A stretch of 16,791 nt of DNA from positions 1 to 16,791 of the forward strand of contig NZWA01000006.1 in the NCBI GenBank assembly GCA_002697505.1, written 5' to 3'. The DNA is from Flavobacteriales bacterium (GTDB lineage Bacteria > Bacteroidota > Bacteroidia > Flavobacteriales > BACL11). The first letter of the stretch is position 1. Each line of letters begins with the position of its first letter. The notes under the pieces were generated by a model, which had not been told where the DNA came from, ran no database searches, and saw only the letters and a program-made list of their open reading frames with translations. The position numbers and the translations under genes are program-made. Shown here one piece after another: positions 7,613 to 14,750 of this stretch.

Positions 7613-9024
7613 TGGCAGGATATAACGACCAAGTAAAAGAAAATCCAATATTTAGAGAAACAAAAGAAAGTTTAGATAAAATTGGAAAAGGTATGTGTTT
7701 AGCAAAGTGGACACAAGTTACACTTCAATTACAAACAGGACACAATCATAGTTGTCACCACCCAAGAACTCATAAAATTTCAGAAAAAGAAATCAAAAGA
7801 AATCCAAGTGCTCTACACAATACTCAGTATAAAAAACTTCGTAGACGAGAAATGCTAACAGATAAACGACCAGTTGAATGTGATTACTGTTGGAATGTAG
7901 AGGACAACTCAGATAGATTTTCAGACAGAACATTTAAATCTGCAGAAAGTTGGTCTAAACCACACTATGATGAAATTGTAAATGCAGATTGGAGACAAGA
8001 TTTTAATCCAAGATATGTTGAGGTAGCGTTCTCAAACGCATGTAATTTTAAATGTAGTTATTGTGGCCCACCTTACTCATCTACTTGGATGAATGAAATA
8101 AAAACCCACGGAGCATATCCAACAACAGATAAATTTAATAGTATGGAAGGTATGATTGCAGAAAACAAAGTTCCAATTCTACACAAAGACCCAAATCCAT
8201 ATGTAGATGCGTTTTGGAAATGGTGGCCAGATTTATATCGTGATTTACACACATTTAGAATAACAGGTGGAGAACCAATGTTAGCAAAAGACACTTGGAA
8301 AGTATTGGATTACATTATTGACGAACCTAATCCCAACAAAGATTTAAATTTTGCTATCAATTCTAATTTAGGATTAGAAGACAATATGATTGATAAGTTA
8401 ATTGATAAGATTAACAAAATAGAAGATGAAAATAGGGTTAAAGAGTTTGTTATATTTACATCAGTTGATACTTGGGGAGAACAAGCAGAATACATAAGAA
8501 ACGGATTAGAGTTTAATCGTTTTTGGGATAATATGAACAAAATATTAGAAAAATGTCCAAGAGTAAATCTAACCATTATGTCTACTTACAACGCGTTATC
8601 AGTTCCAAATTATGATAAATTAATAAAAGGAGTTTATGACTTAAAACAAACCTATGGTTCTGATGATAGATATTGGAACTCTGCAGTGTTTTTAGATTCA
8701 AGTTATCTAAGATACCCAAGTCATCAAACCGTACAAATACTACCAGACTATATAAAACCATTGATTTATAAACAAACACAATTAACCGAATATATGGCGA
8801 CACCAAATTTTGAAACAAGATTAATCGGATATTCTGACATTGAAGTTCAAAAAATAAAAAGAATATATGATTGGTCTTTATCAGTCAAAGAAGAAAACCT
8901 AACAGAACAAAGACAAAACTTTTACAGAATGTTTTCGGAACACGATAAAAGAAGAGGAACTGATTTTTGTAAAACATTTCCTGAATTAGAAAAGTTTTTT
9001 ATGGAGTGTAAAGATTTATGTTAA
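7612..9024 (+). CDS. twitch-domain radical SAM protein
   Basis: The 470-residue product carries SNACNFKCSYCGPPYSS with C144-x3-C148-x2-C151, the radical SAM cluster motif, and ITGGEPML (217-224), the GGEP motif that positions S-adenosylmethionine. The N-terminal 130 residues hold further cysteines (Cys29, Cys48 and the C90-x2-C93 pair in VECDYCWNVED), consistent with the N-terminal twitch auxiliary-cluster region of the twitch domain-containing radical SAM family found repeatedly in marine phages. The chemistry of that family is not known to me. Here it sits between two LamG-split galactosyltransferases and a stand-alone LamG protein, hinting that it works on the same glycan or glycoprotein. 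It overlaps the previous gene by one base and the next by seven. Its N-terminal part shows no signal peptide, so it is probably cytoplasmic. Confidence 0.82.
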   Translation: MAGYNDQVKENPIFRETKESLDKIGKGMCLAKWTQVTLQLQTGHNHSCHHPRTHKISEKEIKRNPSALHNTQYKKLRRREMLTDKRPVECDYCWNVEDNSDRFSDRTFKSAESWSKPHYDEIVNADWRQDFNPRYVEVAFSNACNFKCSYCGPPYSSTWMNEIKTHGAYPTTDKFNSMEGMIAENKVPILHKDPNPYVDAFWKWWPDLYRDLHTFRITGGEPMLAKDTWKVLDYIIDEPNPNKDLNFAINSNLGLEDNMIDKLIDKINKIEDENRVKEFVIFTSVDTWGEQAEYIRNGLEFNRFWDNMNKILEKCPRVNLTIMSTYNALSVPNYDKLIKGVYDLKQTYGSDDRYWNSAVFLDSSYLRYPSHQTVQILPDYIKPLIYKQTQLTEYMATPNFETRLIGYSDIEVQKIKRIYDWSLSVKEENLTEQRQNFYRMFSEHDKRRGTDFCKTFPELEKFFMECKDLC

Positions 9025-9734
9025 GAATTAAAAAAGGAAAACCATATTATGTTTTACCAAGTCAAAGGTATGATTTAACAACTTTACCACCTTCAGAAAT
9101 AATGCAAAAAGATTTTACATTTTTTGTAAAGTTTAATATGTGTGATGTAATAGAAAATCAAACAACACCTTCTTCCATTATGATGAGACCAGGTAAGCAT
9201 TATGGATTAACTTATAATCAAAGTACAGGTAATATTTCTTGGGAATACTGGTATGAATTTGAAAATGAAGATAAATTTGAATTTGTAACACTAAAAACTG
9301 AACCATATTCTTTGACTGATGAGTGGATTGTAGTTGTTCAACACAACTTAGATGAAAAAACTTTTAAGATGTCTTTGATTAGTAAAGATAACACATCAAT
9401 TGAAATTGAAAAAACTTACCCAGGTAGACTTTGTAATTATACTGAAACACCTTACAATTTCGGTTGTGGGAATTATTTTGAACAAGTAGAGGAATCACAT
9501 TATTTTTGGGGAGATTACAACTTACATTACTCGGGGTTAATAAAAAATTGTAAAGTTAATGAATATGATATTGTAAAGTTTGTTTCCGATAATACCAAAT
9601 CCAAGTTTAAGTTAGATAATTATATTGACGACTTAGTTTTTTACTTTAATTTTAACGAACAAAACAAATATAAAGTTTGGGATTTATCAGGACATTGTAA
9701 TTTTCTTATGAAGAATATGGACATTGGTAAATGA
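9018..9734 (+). CDS. stand-alone LamG/concanavalin-like domain protein
   Basis: The 238 residues form little more than one LamG-like beta-sandwich: KDFTFFVKFNMCDV, YGLTYNQSTGNISWEYWYE, DEWIVVVQHNLDEKTFKMSLI, YNFGCGNYFEQ, LHYSGLIKNCKVNEYDI and DDLVFYFNFNEQNKYKVWDLSG. The order and spacing follow the LamG-like insert of the two GT7-like proteins upstream, in particular the final 'YFNFNE..KVWDLSG' strand pair, but there are no DVD or WGWGxEDDD motifs. It could be a carbohydrate-binding partner or a structural protein. No signal peptide is visible, so it is probably not exported by the Sec route. Its ATG overlaps the radical SAM stop by seven bases and its stop overlaps the next gene as ATGA. Fold assignment is moderate; function unknown. 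Confidence 0.6.
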   Translation: MLRIKKGKPYYVLPSQRYDLTTLPPSEIMQKDFTFFVKFNMCDVIENQTTPSSIMMRPGKHYGLTYNQSTGNISWEYWYEFENEDKFEFVTLKTEPYSLTDEWIVVVQHNLDEKTFKMSLISKDNTSIEIEKTYPGRLCNYTETPYNFGCGNYFEQVEESHYFWGDYNLHYSGLIKNCKVNEYDIVKFVSDNTKSKFKLDNYIDDLVFYFNFNEQNKYKVWDLSGHCNFLMKNMDIGK

Positions 9735-10951
9735 CAACAATATATTGCACTCAATCAGAACTTAAATCACTATTTTATGAAAATGAACATTTGTTAGAGA
9801 ATGTAAATCATATTGATATTGACCACTTTGACGATAATTTAAGAAACTTAAAAGAAGAAAAAAAAGTTGTAAGATTTGAAGATATAACACACCCAATATT
9901 TAATCCGGAAGAAAACTCAGTTATTATTTTTGACAGGAGAGTTATTGAAAGAGATTTCTTTACATTGGTAAGTGAGTATGGATATGACTTTCGTGATAAA
10001 TTATACTCTATATGGAAAGAACGAAATGTAAGAGTTTTATTTAATTTTGCATTTTTTGAACCAATTGAGTATCAAACAAAATTGTATGATTTTATAACTA
10101 CTGATTTCCCATTTAGACATTTAAAACTAACAGATTATCCACTATTTAAGGACTTACCTAACTTTGAATATGATTCTTTGTACAATATGTTTCATTACTT
10201 TAATGAAAATTTAAATGGAAATCCTAATTCATTTCCAATAAAAGAACACACTATTGAAAAAGATAAATTGTTTTCTTCTATTCAAATGAAATTAAGACCA
10301 CACAGGTTATATTTTTTTAAGAAGTTGTTAGAAAACAAATTAGAACATAATGGTTATATTACTGCCACTAAGTTTTACTTTGATGAATACATTAATGCCG
10401 ACTTAAAAACTGATAACAATTCTTTACAAAACAAATATTATTATGAAAAGGATAATTGGAATTTTTTTAAAACAAAGTGGGAAGACTATAAAGATATTAT
10501 TGTAGATAGTTTCCAAAATAATATCTGGCAAAATCATACACAAAAATATAATTTAGATTTTGAATATGATAAAAGTTATATAGACATTTATGGTGAAACT
10601 CACATTTTATATAATACAAAATATCCATTCTTTACTGAAAAATCATATCAACCAATATTTTTTGAAAAAATGTTTATATTGTATGGTGGGAATAAATTCT
10701 ATCGTAAGTTAGAAAAGTTGGGGGGTTGTAATTTCTTTGAAGAATTTGGACTACCAACTAACTATGATAAAATTGAAAGTCCGTATGAACAGATTGATTT
10801 AGTAGTAGATGTACTATCCCAACAAACTACACTTAAATTTAGTAAAACTTTTTTAAAAAGTCAAGAAAAAATTAAAAAAAATAAAAAAATTTTATTAGAC
10901 CATTATAAAAAAATAATAAGTAGAACACATAACTTTATTTTAGACAAATGA
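9731..10951 (+). CDS. putative glycosyltransferase, divergent RPHR/TEK family member
   Basis: A 406-residue protein sharing two landmarks with the genes at 11766 and 15361: LRPHR at residues 188-192 followed by a helix and a LEHNGYIT turn, and TEKSYQPIFFEKMFILYGG (302-320), equivalent to the TEK..RP...HPFI segment. The preceding 'ETHILYN' (289-295) replaces the VVTET strand. The GFKTF and DESYD elements found in the other two are degraded here (GGCNFFEEF). The T/S-EK...P pattern resembles the donor-binding end of GT-B enzymes such as GT10 fucosyltransferases, which is why a transferase role is proposed; this is a resemblance, not a proven family assignment. Base composition is markedly AT-rich, with long A runs near the 3' end. 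Joined by ATGA overlaps to the LamG gene before and the SGNH gene after. Confidence 0.5.
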   Translation: MTTIYCTQSELKSLFYENEHLLENVNHIDIDHFDDNLRNLKEEKKVVRFEDITHPIFNPEENSVIIFDRRVIERDFFTLVSEYGYDFRDKLYSIWKERNVRVLFNFAFFEPIEYQTKLYDFITTDFPFRHLKLTDYPLFKDLPNFEYDSLYNMFHYFNENLNGNPNSFPIKEHTIEKDKLFSSIQMKLRPHRLYFFKKLLENKLEHNGYITATKFYFDEYINADLKTDNNSLQNKYYYEKDNWNFFKTKWEDYKDIIVDSFQNNIWQNHTQKYNLDFEYDKSYIDIYGETHILYNTKYPFFTEKSYQPIFFEKMFILYGGNKFYRKLEKLGGCNFFEEFGLPTNYDKIESPYEQIDLVVDVLSQQTTLKFSKTFLKSQEKIKKNKKILLDHYKKIISRTHNFILDK

Positions 10952-11781
10952 AAAAAATACTATTAACTGGAGGTTGTAGTTTTTCCGCACCATATTCGGA
11001 AGACTGGAAAAAAACTTGGACAGATTATGTAAACAAAAAATATAATTTTGATGGATTTGTCCACACAGGACTTGGTGCTTCTGGAAATGAACTAATTACT
11101 TATAGACTCTTATACTATATTGACAAACTTTTAGAATTACAAAAAAATGAAGAAATACAAATATATTTAGCAGTGATGTGGAGTCAAGTTGATAGAATAG
11201 ACCTTTTTACAAATAACGATAATTTAAATATGGATACTGATAATGGAAATATAGTTGATTTTGAATCAATTGATTCCAATATTGTGTTTAAAAATGAGGA
11301 TACATTTATACAAAAAGTTAATTCGTTTATGGGAAAAAATTCAGGGTTTATAAGACCAGGTGGAAAACCTTATGATGAAGATTTTTATAGAACAGATAAT
11401 CCTAAACAAAGAAAGTGGTTGGTGGATTATTACAATCAACATTATACTGATGAATATGCTATTATTCAAACCTTAAAAAATATATCATTAATTCAAAGTC
11501 AATGTGATAAACATAACATAAAATGTTTAATGTTTGGAATGGAAAATCTTTTTGATAATCAAAGAATTAATATTGACCATTACCCTAAATTAAAAAGTTT
11601 TCTTAATATAGTTAATTGGGATAAGTTTATTTTTTATGAAGGAAATAATGGATTATATGAATATACACAATTAAATAGTTTAGATACTTGGGAGGATAAC
11701 TTTCATCCACATAGTTCTACTCATAAACATTTTATTGATAATTTTGACAAAGAAATTAAAAAGATATGGAAAATAAAATAA
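10948..11781 (+). CDS. SGNH-fold hydrolase/acyltransferase-like protein
   Basis: This 277-residue protein has the blocks of the SGNH (GDSL-like) fold: TGGCSFSAP (residues 7-15) with Ser11 as candidate nucleophile, a GLGASGNELI loop (41-50) giving the oxyanion Gly and Asn, MWSQVDRID (77-85) in the block III position, and DNFHPHSSTHKH (250-261) in which Asp250 and His253 form the DxxH catalytic pair. Proteins of this fold in polysaccharide clusters remove or add acetyl groups on sugars; which applies here cannot be told. No signal peptide or membrane segment is seen, so it likely acts in the cytoplasm. Starts in an ATGA overlap; its last 16 bases overlap the next gene. It is one of two such proteins in this window. 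Confidence 0.65.
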   Translation: MKKILLTGGCSFSAPYSEDWKKTWTDYVNKKYNFDGFVHTGLGASGNELITYRLLYYIDKLLELQKNEEIQIYLAVMWSQVDRIDLFTNNDNLNMDTDNGNIVDFESIDSNIVFKNEDTFIQKVNSFMGKNSGFIRPGGKPYDEDFYRTDNPKQRKWLVDYYNQHYTDEYAIIQTLKNISLIQSQCDKHNIKCLMFGMENLFDNQRINIDHYPKLKSFLNIVNWDKFIFYEGNNGLYEYTQLNSLDTWEDNFHPHSSTHKHFIDNFDKEIKKIWKIK

Positions 11782-13058
11782 TATTTGCATACGATAGAAA
11801 ACAAGATGACTTTTTTGTTCCAAATGGATATTTTGTAAAAAATAATTTTTATGATGATATTGGTCAATACATCACTAATACAGGACACGAACCTATTGTT
11901 CACCCTATGTTTAGAGGACTTCAACAAAATCAATTTCTACTTGATGATATAAAAGATAACTTTATATATCCAATAGAACAATTTGGTGCCATAGAAAAGT
12001 TAATCGGTCAAGAAAATGGATATGAAAATATAAATATGTTTTCAAATATAGGTCAAGAAACATTTGACAAGATAAAAAGTAAAAATGGAAAAATAGTTGT
12101 ATTTTCATTTGAAGAAAGTAGAGTAGAACTTCAATCCATAGTTTTTCTACACACTAAATTATTAGAGTATAATATTAATGAAGTATATTATGTAACAGGA
12201 AACAATTGGTCAATACAGAATCATTATGATGTATGGTGTCAACACAATAATGTAAAACCAAAAGTAATTATTCTAAATTCATTTGAACAACTTTATTTAA
12301 AGGGTGAGGATTTATATGACAAGAGAGGAACTTTTGTTGAGTTAAAAGAGATAGAAAGTAAACGAGAAAAAAAATTTCTTTGTTTTAATCGTAGAATAAG
12401 ACCACACAGATATGCAATGATAGCTATGTTTCATCACAATAATTTACTGAAAAATAATTTAGTAAGTTATTCATTAGAACAAGGTAAAGATTTAAATCAT
12501 TTAGGAAACAATGGCCCAGATTTAAATACTATGACACAAATTTTGGGTAAAACAAACTTACGAGATTCTTATATGTCTTATTATGATGAACTTGTTAATT
12601 TATCACCAATGACAATAGACTACAAAAATCTTACCAATGTAATGGGCCCCGGTTGTGAAAACAAAGAACCATATTTACAAACTTACTTTTCAGTAGTTAC
12701 TGAAACTTCTTTTCCAGAAAAAATATATTTTTCTACTGAGAAAATATATAGACCAATGTTACATTTTCATCCATTTATAGTTTATGGTGCACCACACACA
12801 TTAAAAAATTTAAAAGAATTAGGATTTAAAACATTTAGTCCATTTATAGATGAGAGTTATGACGAAACACTATCACCGTTTAAAAGAATGCAAAAAATTA
12901 CCAAAGAAATAAAAAGGTTGTGTAGTATGAGTGATGATGAAATACACAAATGGTTTTTAGGTATGAAGGATATATTGATACATAATAGAAACTTGATGAA
13001 TGAATATGGTAGTAAATATGAAATACATATGTTAGATTTAATTGGAGATATATTATGA
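11766..13058 (+). CDS. putative glycosyltransferase of the RPHR/TEK family
   Basis: A 430-residue protein and the clearest member of the family here. An N-terminal region of about 200 residues contains alternating strands and helices (KIVVFSFEESRVE, EVYYVTGNN, KVIILNSFEQ), like one Rossmann-type half of a GT-B fold. Then come FLCFNRRIRPHRYAM (204-218), YFSVVTETSF (307-316), STEKIYRPM (323-331), HPFIVYGAP (335-343) and ELGFKTFSPFIDESYD (351-366). The last four resemble a donor-binding half where an invariant Glu-Lys contacts the nucleotide, as in GT10-like enzymes. I infer a cytoplasmic glycosyltransferase of unknown sugar. The start at 11766 overlaps the SGNH gene by 16 bases; the end overlaps the next SGNH gene as ATGA. 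Confidence 0.55.
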   Translation: MENKIIFAYDRKQDDFFVPNGYFVKNNFYDDIGQYITNTGHEPIVHPMFRGLQQNQFLLDDIKDNFIYPIEQFGAIEKLIGQENGYENINMFSNIGQETFDKIKSKNGKIVVFSFEESRVELQSIVFLHTKLLEYNINEVYYVTGNNWSIQNHYDVWCQHNNVKPKVIILNSFEQLYLKGEDLYDKRGTFVELKEIESKREKKFLCFNRRIRPHRYAMIAMFHHNNLLKNNLVSYSLEQGKDLNHLGNNGPDLNTMTQILGKTNLRDSYMSYYDELVNLSPMTIDYKNLTNVMGPGCENKEPYLQTYFSVVTETSFPEKIYFSTEKIYRPMLHFHPFIVYGAPHTLKNLKELGFKTFSPFIDESYDETLSPFKRMQKITKEIKRLCSMSDDEIHKWFLGMKDILIHNRNLMNEYGSKYEIHMLDLIGDIL

Positions 13059-13762
13059 TTTTATTTTTGGGTTGTAGTTTTACTTGGGGTGCTGGGTTAC
13101 AATATGAATATTTACATAATGAAGAAGGTGTTTCTCTTGACTATATAAATAAAAATTTAATACCACCAAACTATTTTTTAGAACATTGTTCATACAAAGT
13201 AGATAAATATAGACAAGAAAAACATTTTCCCAATTTAGTTGCAAAACATTTTAACAGTGCTTATTGTTTAGGAAAATCCGGTAATGGTGGCAATAACAAT
13301 GAAATAGGAAGAATAATTATTGACTTTGCACATAGAAATTTGGGAGGACAAGGTCAATGTAAATTAATTGTAGTTCAATTTACAGATTGGCAACGTAGTC
13401 TTGAGCCTCATCCGAGAATTAGTGATTTAATTGAAATAGAAAAAGTAATAGAATTTCAAGTTAATCAAATAGTTGAATCAATACGAGTTCTTGGTGTTGA
13501 AAATTGGATAGGAATTTCTTGGTTTGAAGATATTGGTAAATTTTTAAAAACAAAATTTCCAAAAAACTATGTTCCAATTTATGCAAATGGCGTGGAACTA
13601 ACAGGTTTTGAAAATCTTTGTCAAAAAAATAACCCTACTAAACCATATACACTTTGGGGTTGGAGTAATGAAAAAATAGATGATATGCATTTTAATTCAT
13701 ATGGACACGAATTTATTGCAAAACAAATAATAAGAAAAATTGAAGAAAATAATTTACTTTGA
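13055..13762 (+). CDS. second SGNH-fold hydrolase/acyltransferase-like protein
   Basis: A 235-residue protein with block I as LFLGCSFTWGAGL (residues 3-15, candidate nucleophile Ser8), a GKSGNGGNNNEI loop (73-84), VVQFTDWQR (106-114) and a C-terminal DDMHFNSYGH (209-218) with the DxxH pair at Asp209/His212. The GCSFTWG variant is commoner in phage- and polysaccharide-linked SGNH proteins than the classical GDSL. It differs strongly from the SGNH gene at 10948, so this is an old paralogue or an independent acquisition. It is the last gene of the tight overlapping run; the stop at 13760-13762 is followed by the largest gap in the window. Confidence 0.7.
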   Translation: MILFLGCSFTWGAGLQYEYLHNEEGVSLDYINKNLIPPNYFLEHCSYKVDKYRQEKHFPNLVAKHFNSAYCLGKSGNGGNNNEIGRIIIDFAHRNLGGQGQCKLIVVQFTDWQRSLEPHPRISDLIEIEKVIEFQVNQIVESIRVLGVENWIGISWFEDIGKFLKTKFPKNYVPIYANGVELTGFENLCQKNNPTKPYTLWGWSNEKIDDMHFNSYGHEFIAKQIIRKIEENNLL

Positions 13763-13763
13763 T

Positions 13764-13777
13764 ACTTATTAATAAGT
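13764..13777. repeat. perfect 14-base palindrome
   Basis: ACTTATTAATAAGT is a perfect inverted repeat of two 7-base arms with no spacer, starting two bases after the SGNH stop codon. It could be a site for a dimeric DNA-binding protein. As RNA it cannot close without losing central pairs. Its final GT is shared with the base of the RNA fold described for 13776-13831, so the two are partly exclusive. A chance origin is possible in DNA this AT-rich. Confidence 0.35.
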
Positions 13778-13831
13778 CAGTCGGAACTAACTCGGGTGAA
13801 AATCCTGAAAGACCTAACCTTCCGAAACGAC
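13776..13831 (+). promoter_or_regulatory. candidate structured 5' leader RNA upstream of epimerase gene
   Basis: The only sizeable untranslated gap folds by hand into nested helices. GTC (13776-13778) pairs with GAC (13829-13831); after a small asymmetric internal loop, TCGGAA (13781-13786) pairs perfectly with TTCCGA (13820-13825). Inside, TCGGG (13792-13796) pairs with CCTGA (13804-13808) around a UGAAAAU loop. The single strand GACCTAACC (13811-13819) remains free and its ACC could pair with GGT (13795-13797) in an alternative form. The gap is locally richer in G+C than its flanks. It ends 9 bases before a strong ribosome binding site, so it could act as a cis-regulatory RNA. The wcaG RNA motif, known from cyanophages and marine DNA next to sugar genes, is one class to test; I cannot confirm it from memory. 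Confidence 0.45.
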
Positions 13832-13839
13832 ATTAAAAT

Positions 13840-13845
13840 AGGAGG
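13840..13845 (+). promoter_or_regulatory. strong ribosome binding site of the epimerase gene
   Basis: AGGAGG, the full Shine-Dalgarno core and the strongest in the window, lies 3 bases before the ATG at 13849. It fixes that ATG as the start and indicates independent initiation here, in contrast to the overlap-coupled genes around it. Confidence 0.65.
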
Positions 13846-13848
13846 CAA

Positions 13849-14352
13849 ATGTTTAGTTATCAATCACAGATTAGTGATGTCTTGAAAGATGTCAAGATAT
13901 TCACACCAGACAAATTCACAGATTATCGTGGAACAATGTGGACATATTGGGAAGAATCAATGGACACACCACCACAGAAAATCTCTAAATTTACACATTC
14001 TCGTAAAAATGTTCTACGAGGCCTACACGGAGATAATGAAACTTGGAAACACATTACTTGTGTTTATGGTGTCTTTTATTTAGTAGTCGTTGATTATCGT
14101 AAAGATAGTCCGACTTATTTAAAGTGGGATAGTTGGACACTTGATGATAAAAATTGTAAAAGTGTATTGGTTCCACCGGGTTTTCTAAACGGACATTTAT
14201 GTTTATCAGACGAGTGTGTATTTCATTATACTCAATCTTATCCAAATCAATATGTTGATTATCAAGACCAAATAACAGAAAAATGGAATGACCCTATGTT
14301 AAAAATAAATTGGCCAATTAATAACCCTATACTATCGGAGAGAGACAAATGA
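13849..14352 (+). CDS. dTDP-4-dehydrorhamnose 3,5-epimerase-like (RmlC family) protein
   Basis: The 167-residue protein matches the RmlC cupin family over its length: FTDYRGTMW (23-31), SRKNVLRGLHG (51-61) with the catalytic His60, WKHITCVYGVFYLVVVDYRKDSPTY (66-90) with Lys67 and the 'VDxRxxSPT' strand, SVLVPPGFLNGHLCLSD (105-121), a Tyr-rich segment (Tyr127, Tyr131, Tyr135) and a closing WNDPMLKINWP..NPILSERD. RmlC epimerises C3 and C5 of dTDP-4-keto-6-deoxyhexoses on the route to rhamnose; relatives epimerise only one carbon. The usual AHGF after PPGF is replaced by NGH, so substrate may differ from dTDP-rhamnose precursors. RmlA, RmlB and RmlD are not seen in the window, although an NAD-dependent sugar epimerase/dehydratase starts at 16658. 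Preceded by AGGAGG and a probable structured leader; ends in ATGA overlap. Confidence 0.8.
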   Translation: MFSYQSQISDVLKDVKIFTPDKFTDYRGTMWTYWEESMDTPPQKISKFTHSRKNVLRGLHGDNETWKHITCVYGVFYLVVVDYRKDSPTYLKWDSWTLDDKNCKSVLVPPGFLNGHLCLSDECVFHYTQSYPNQYVDYQDQITEKWNDPMLKINWPINNPILSERDK

Positions 14353-14750
14353 AAAACAGAAAATTTTTACCAACACTAAATGAATTAATTGATAGATTAA
14401 GTATTCATCAATTAAAAGAAGTGTTTATAGCAGAAAACAAGAAAAACTATGCAAAAGAAATCAAAGATATGATGCACGATATTGATTTGATTTTAAAACA
14501 AGATAGTGGAAAGATTACTGCTGAAACCATTAGAGCAATCATAGTATTGGCACAAATGAATACACACATCTGGTATAACGAAACAAAAGTTCGTAATGGA
14601 GAAAAAGACGGAAATCTACATCTAACCCACGGACTAAATGGTATTCGTAATACTGCAGGAAATAAAATTGCAAAGTGTGTTGGTGGTAGACGAGATTACA
14701 AAGTAGATTGTTTAGCAGCAGAGTTTAAAGATTGGGAAATAAGTTGGTAA
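14349..14750 (+). CDS. conserved-looking protein of unknown function
   Basis: I do not recognise this 133-residue protein. The N-terminus FLPTLNELIDRLSIHQLKEVFI (residues 6-27) is an amphipathic helical segment of a kind that begins several uncharacterised proteins in bacterial glycan clusters. A charged middle follows, then TAETIRAIIVLAQMNTHIWYNETKVRNGEKDG and a C-terminal RNTAGNKIAKCVGGRRDYKVDCLAAEF with two cysteines. No membrane segment or signal peptide. It lies between the RmlC-like and ThDP-dependent genes, coupled to the first by ATGA and to the second by TAATG, so a role in sugar precursor supply is the contextual guess. The consistent overlap and lack of internal stops make it a real gene. 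Confidence 0.65.
   Translation: MKNRKFLPTLNELIDRLSIHQLKEVFIAENKKNYAKEIKDMMHDIDLILKQDSGKITAETIRAIIVLAQMNTHIWYNETKVRNGEKDGNLHLTHGLNGIRNTAGNKIAKCVGGRRDYKVDCLAAEFKDWEISW

Noticed and set aside
13781..13819. Cobalamin-riboswitch-like piece: GGAA followed by a hairpin with a UGAAAAU loop, like the L4 loop UGNRAAU.
   Set aside because: The rest of the aptamer, above all the B12 box (AGYCAGGAGACC type), is missing and the gap is too short. The likeness covers only about 25 bases.
14732..14734. TTG at 14732 as start of the ThDP gene.
   Set aside because: The ATG at 14750 gives the TAATG overlap typical of this region and removes only six residues that lie within the previous gene.
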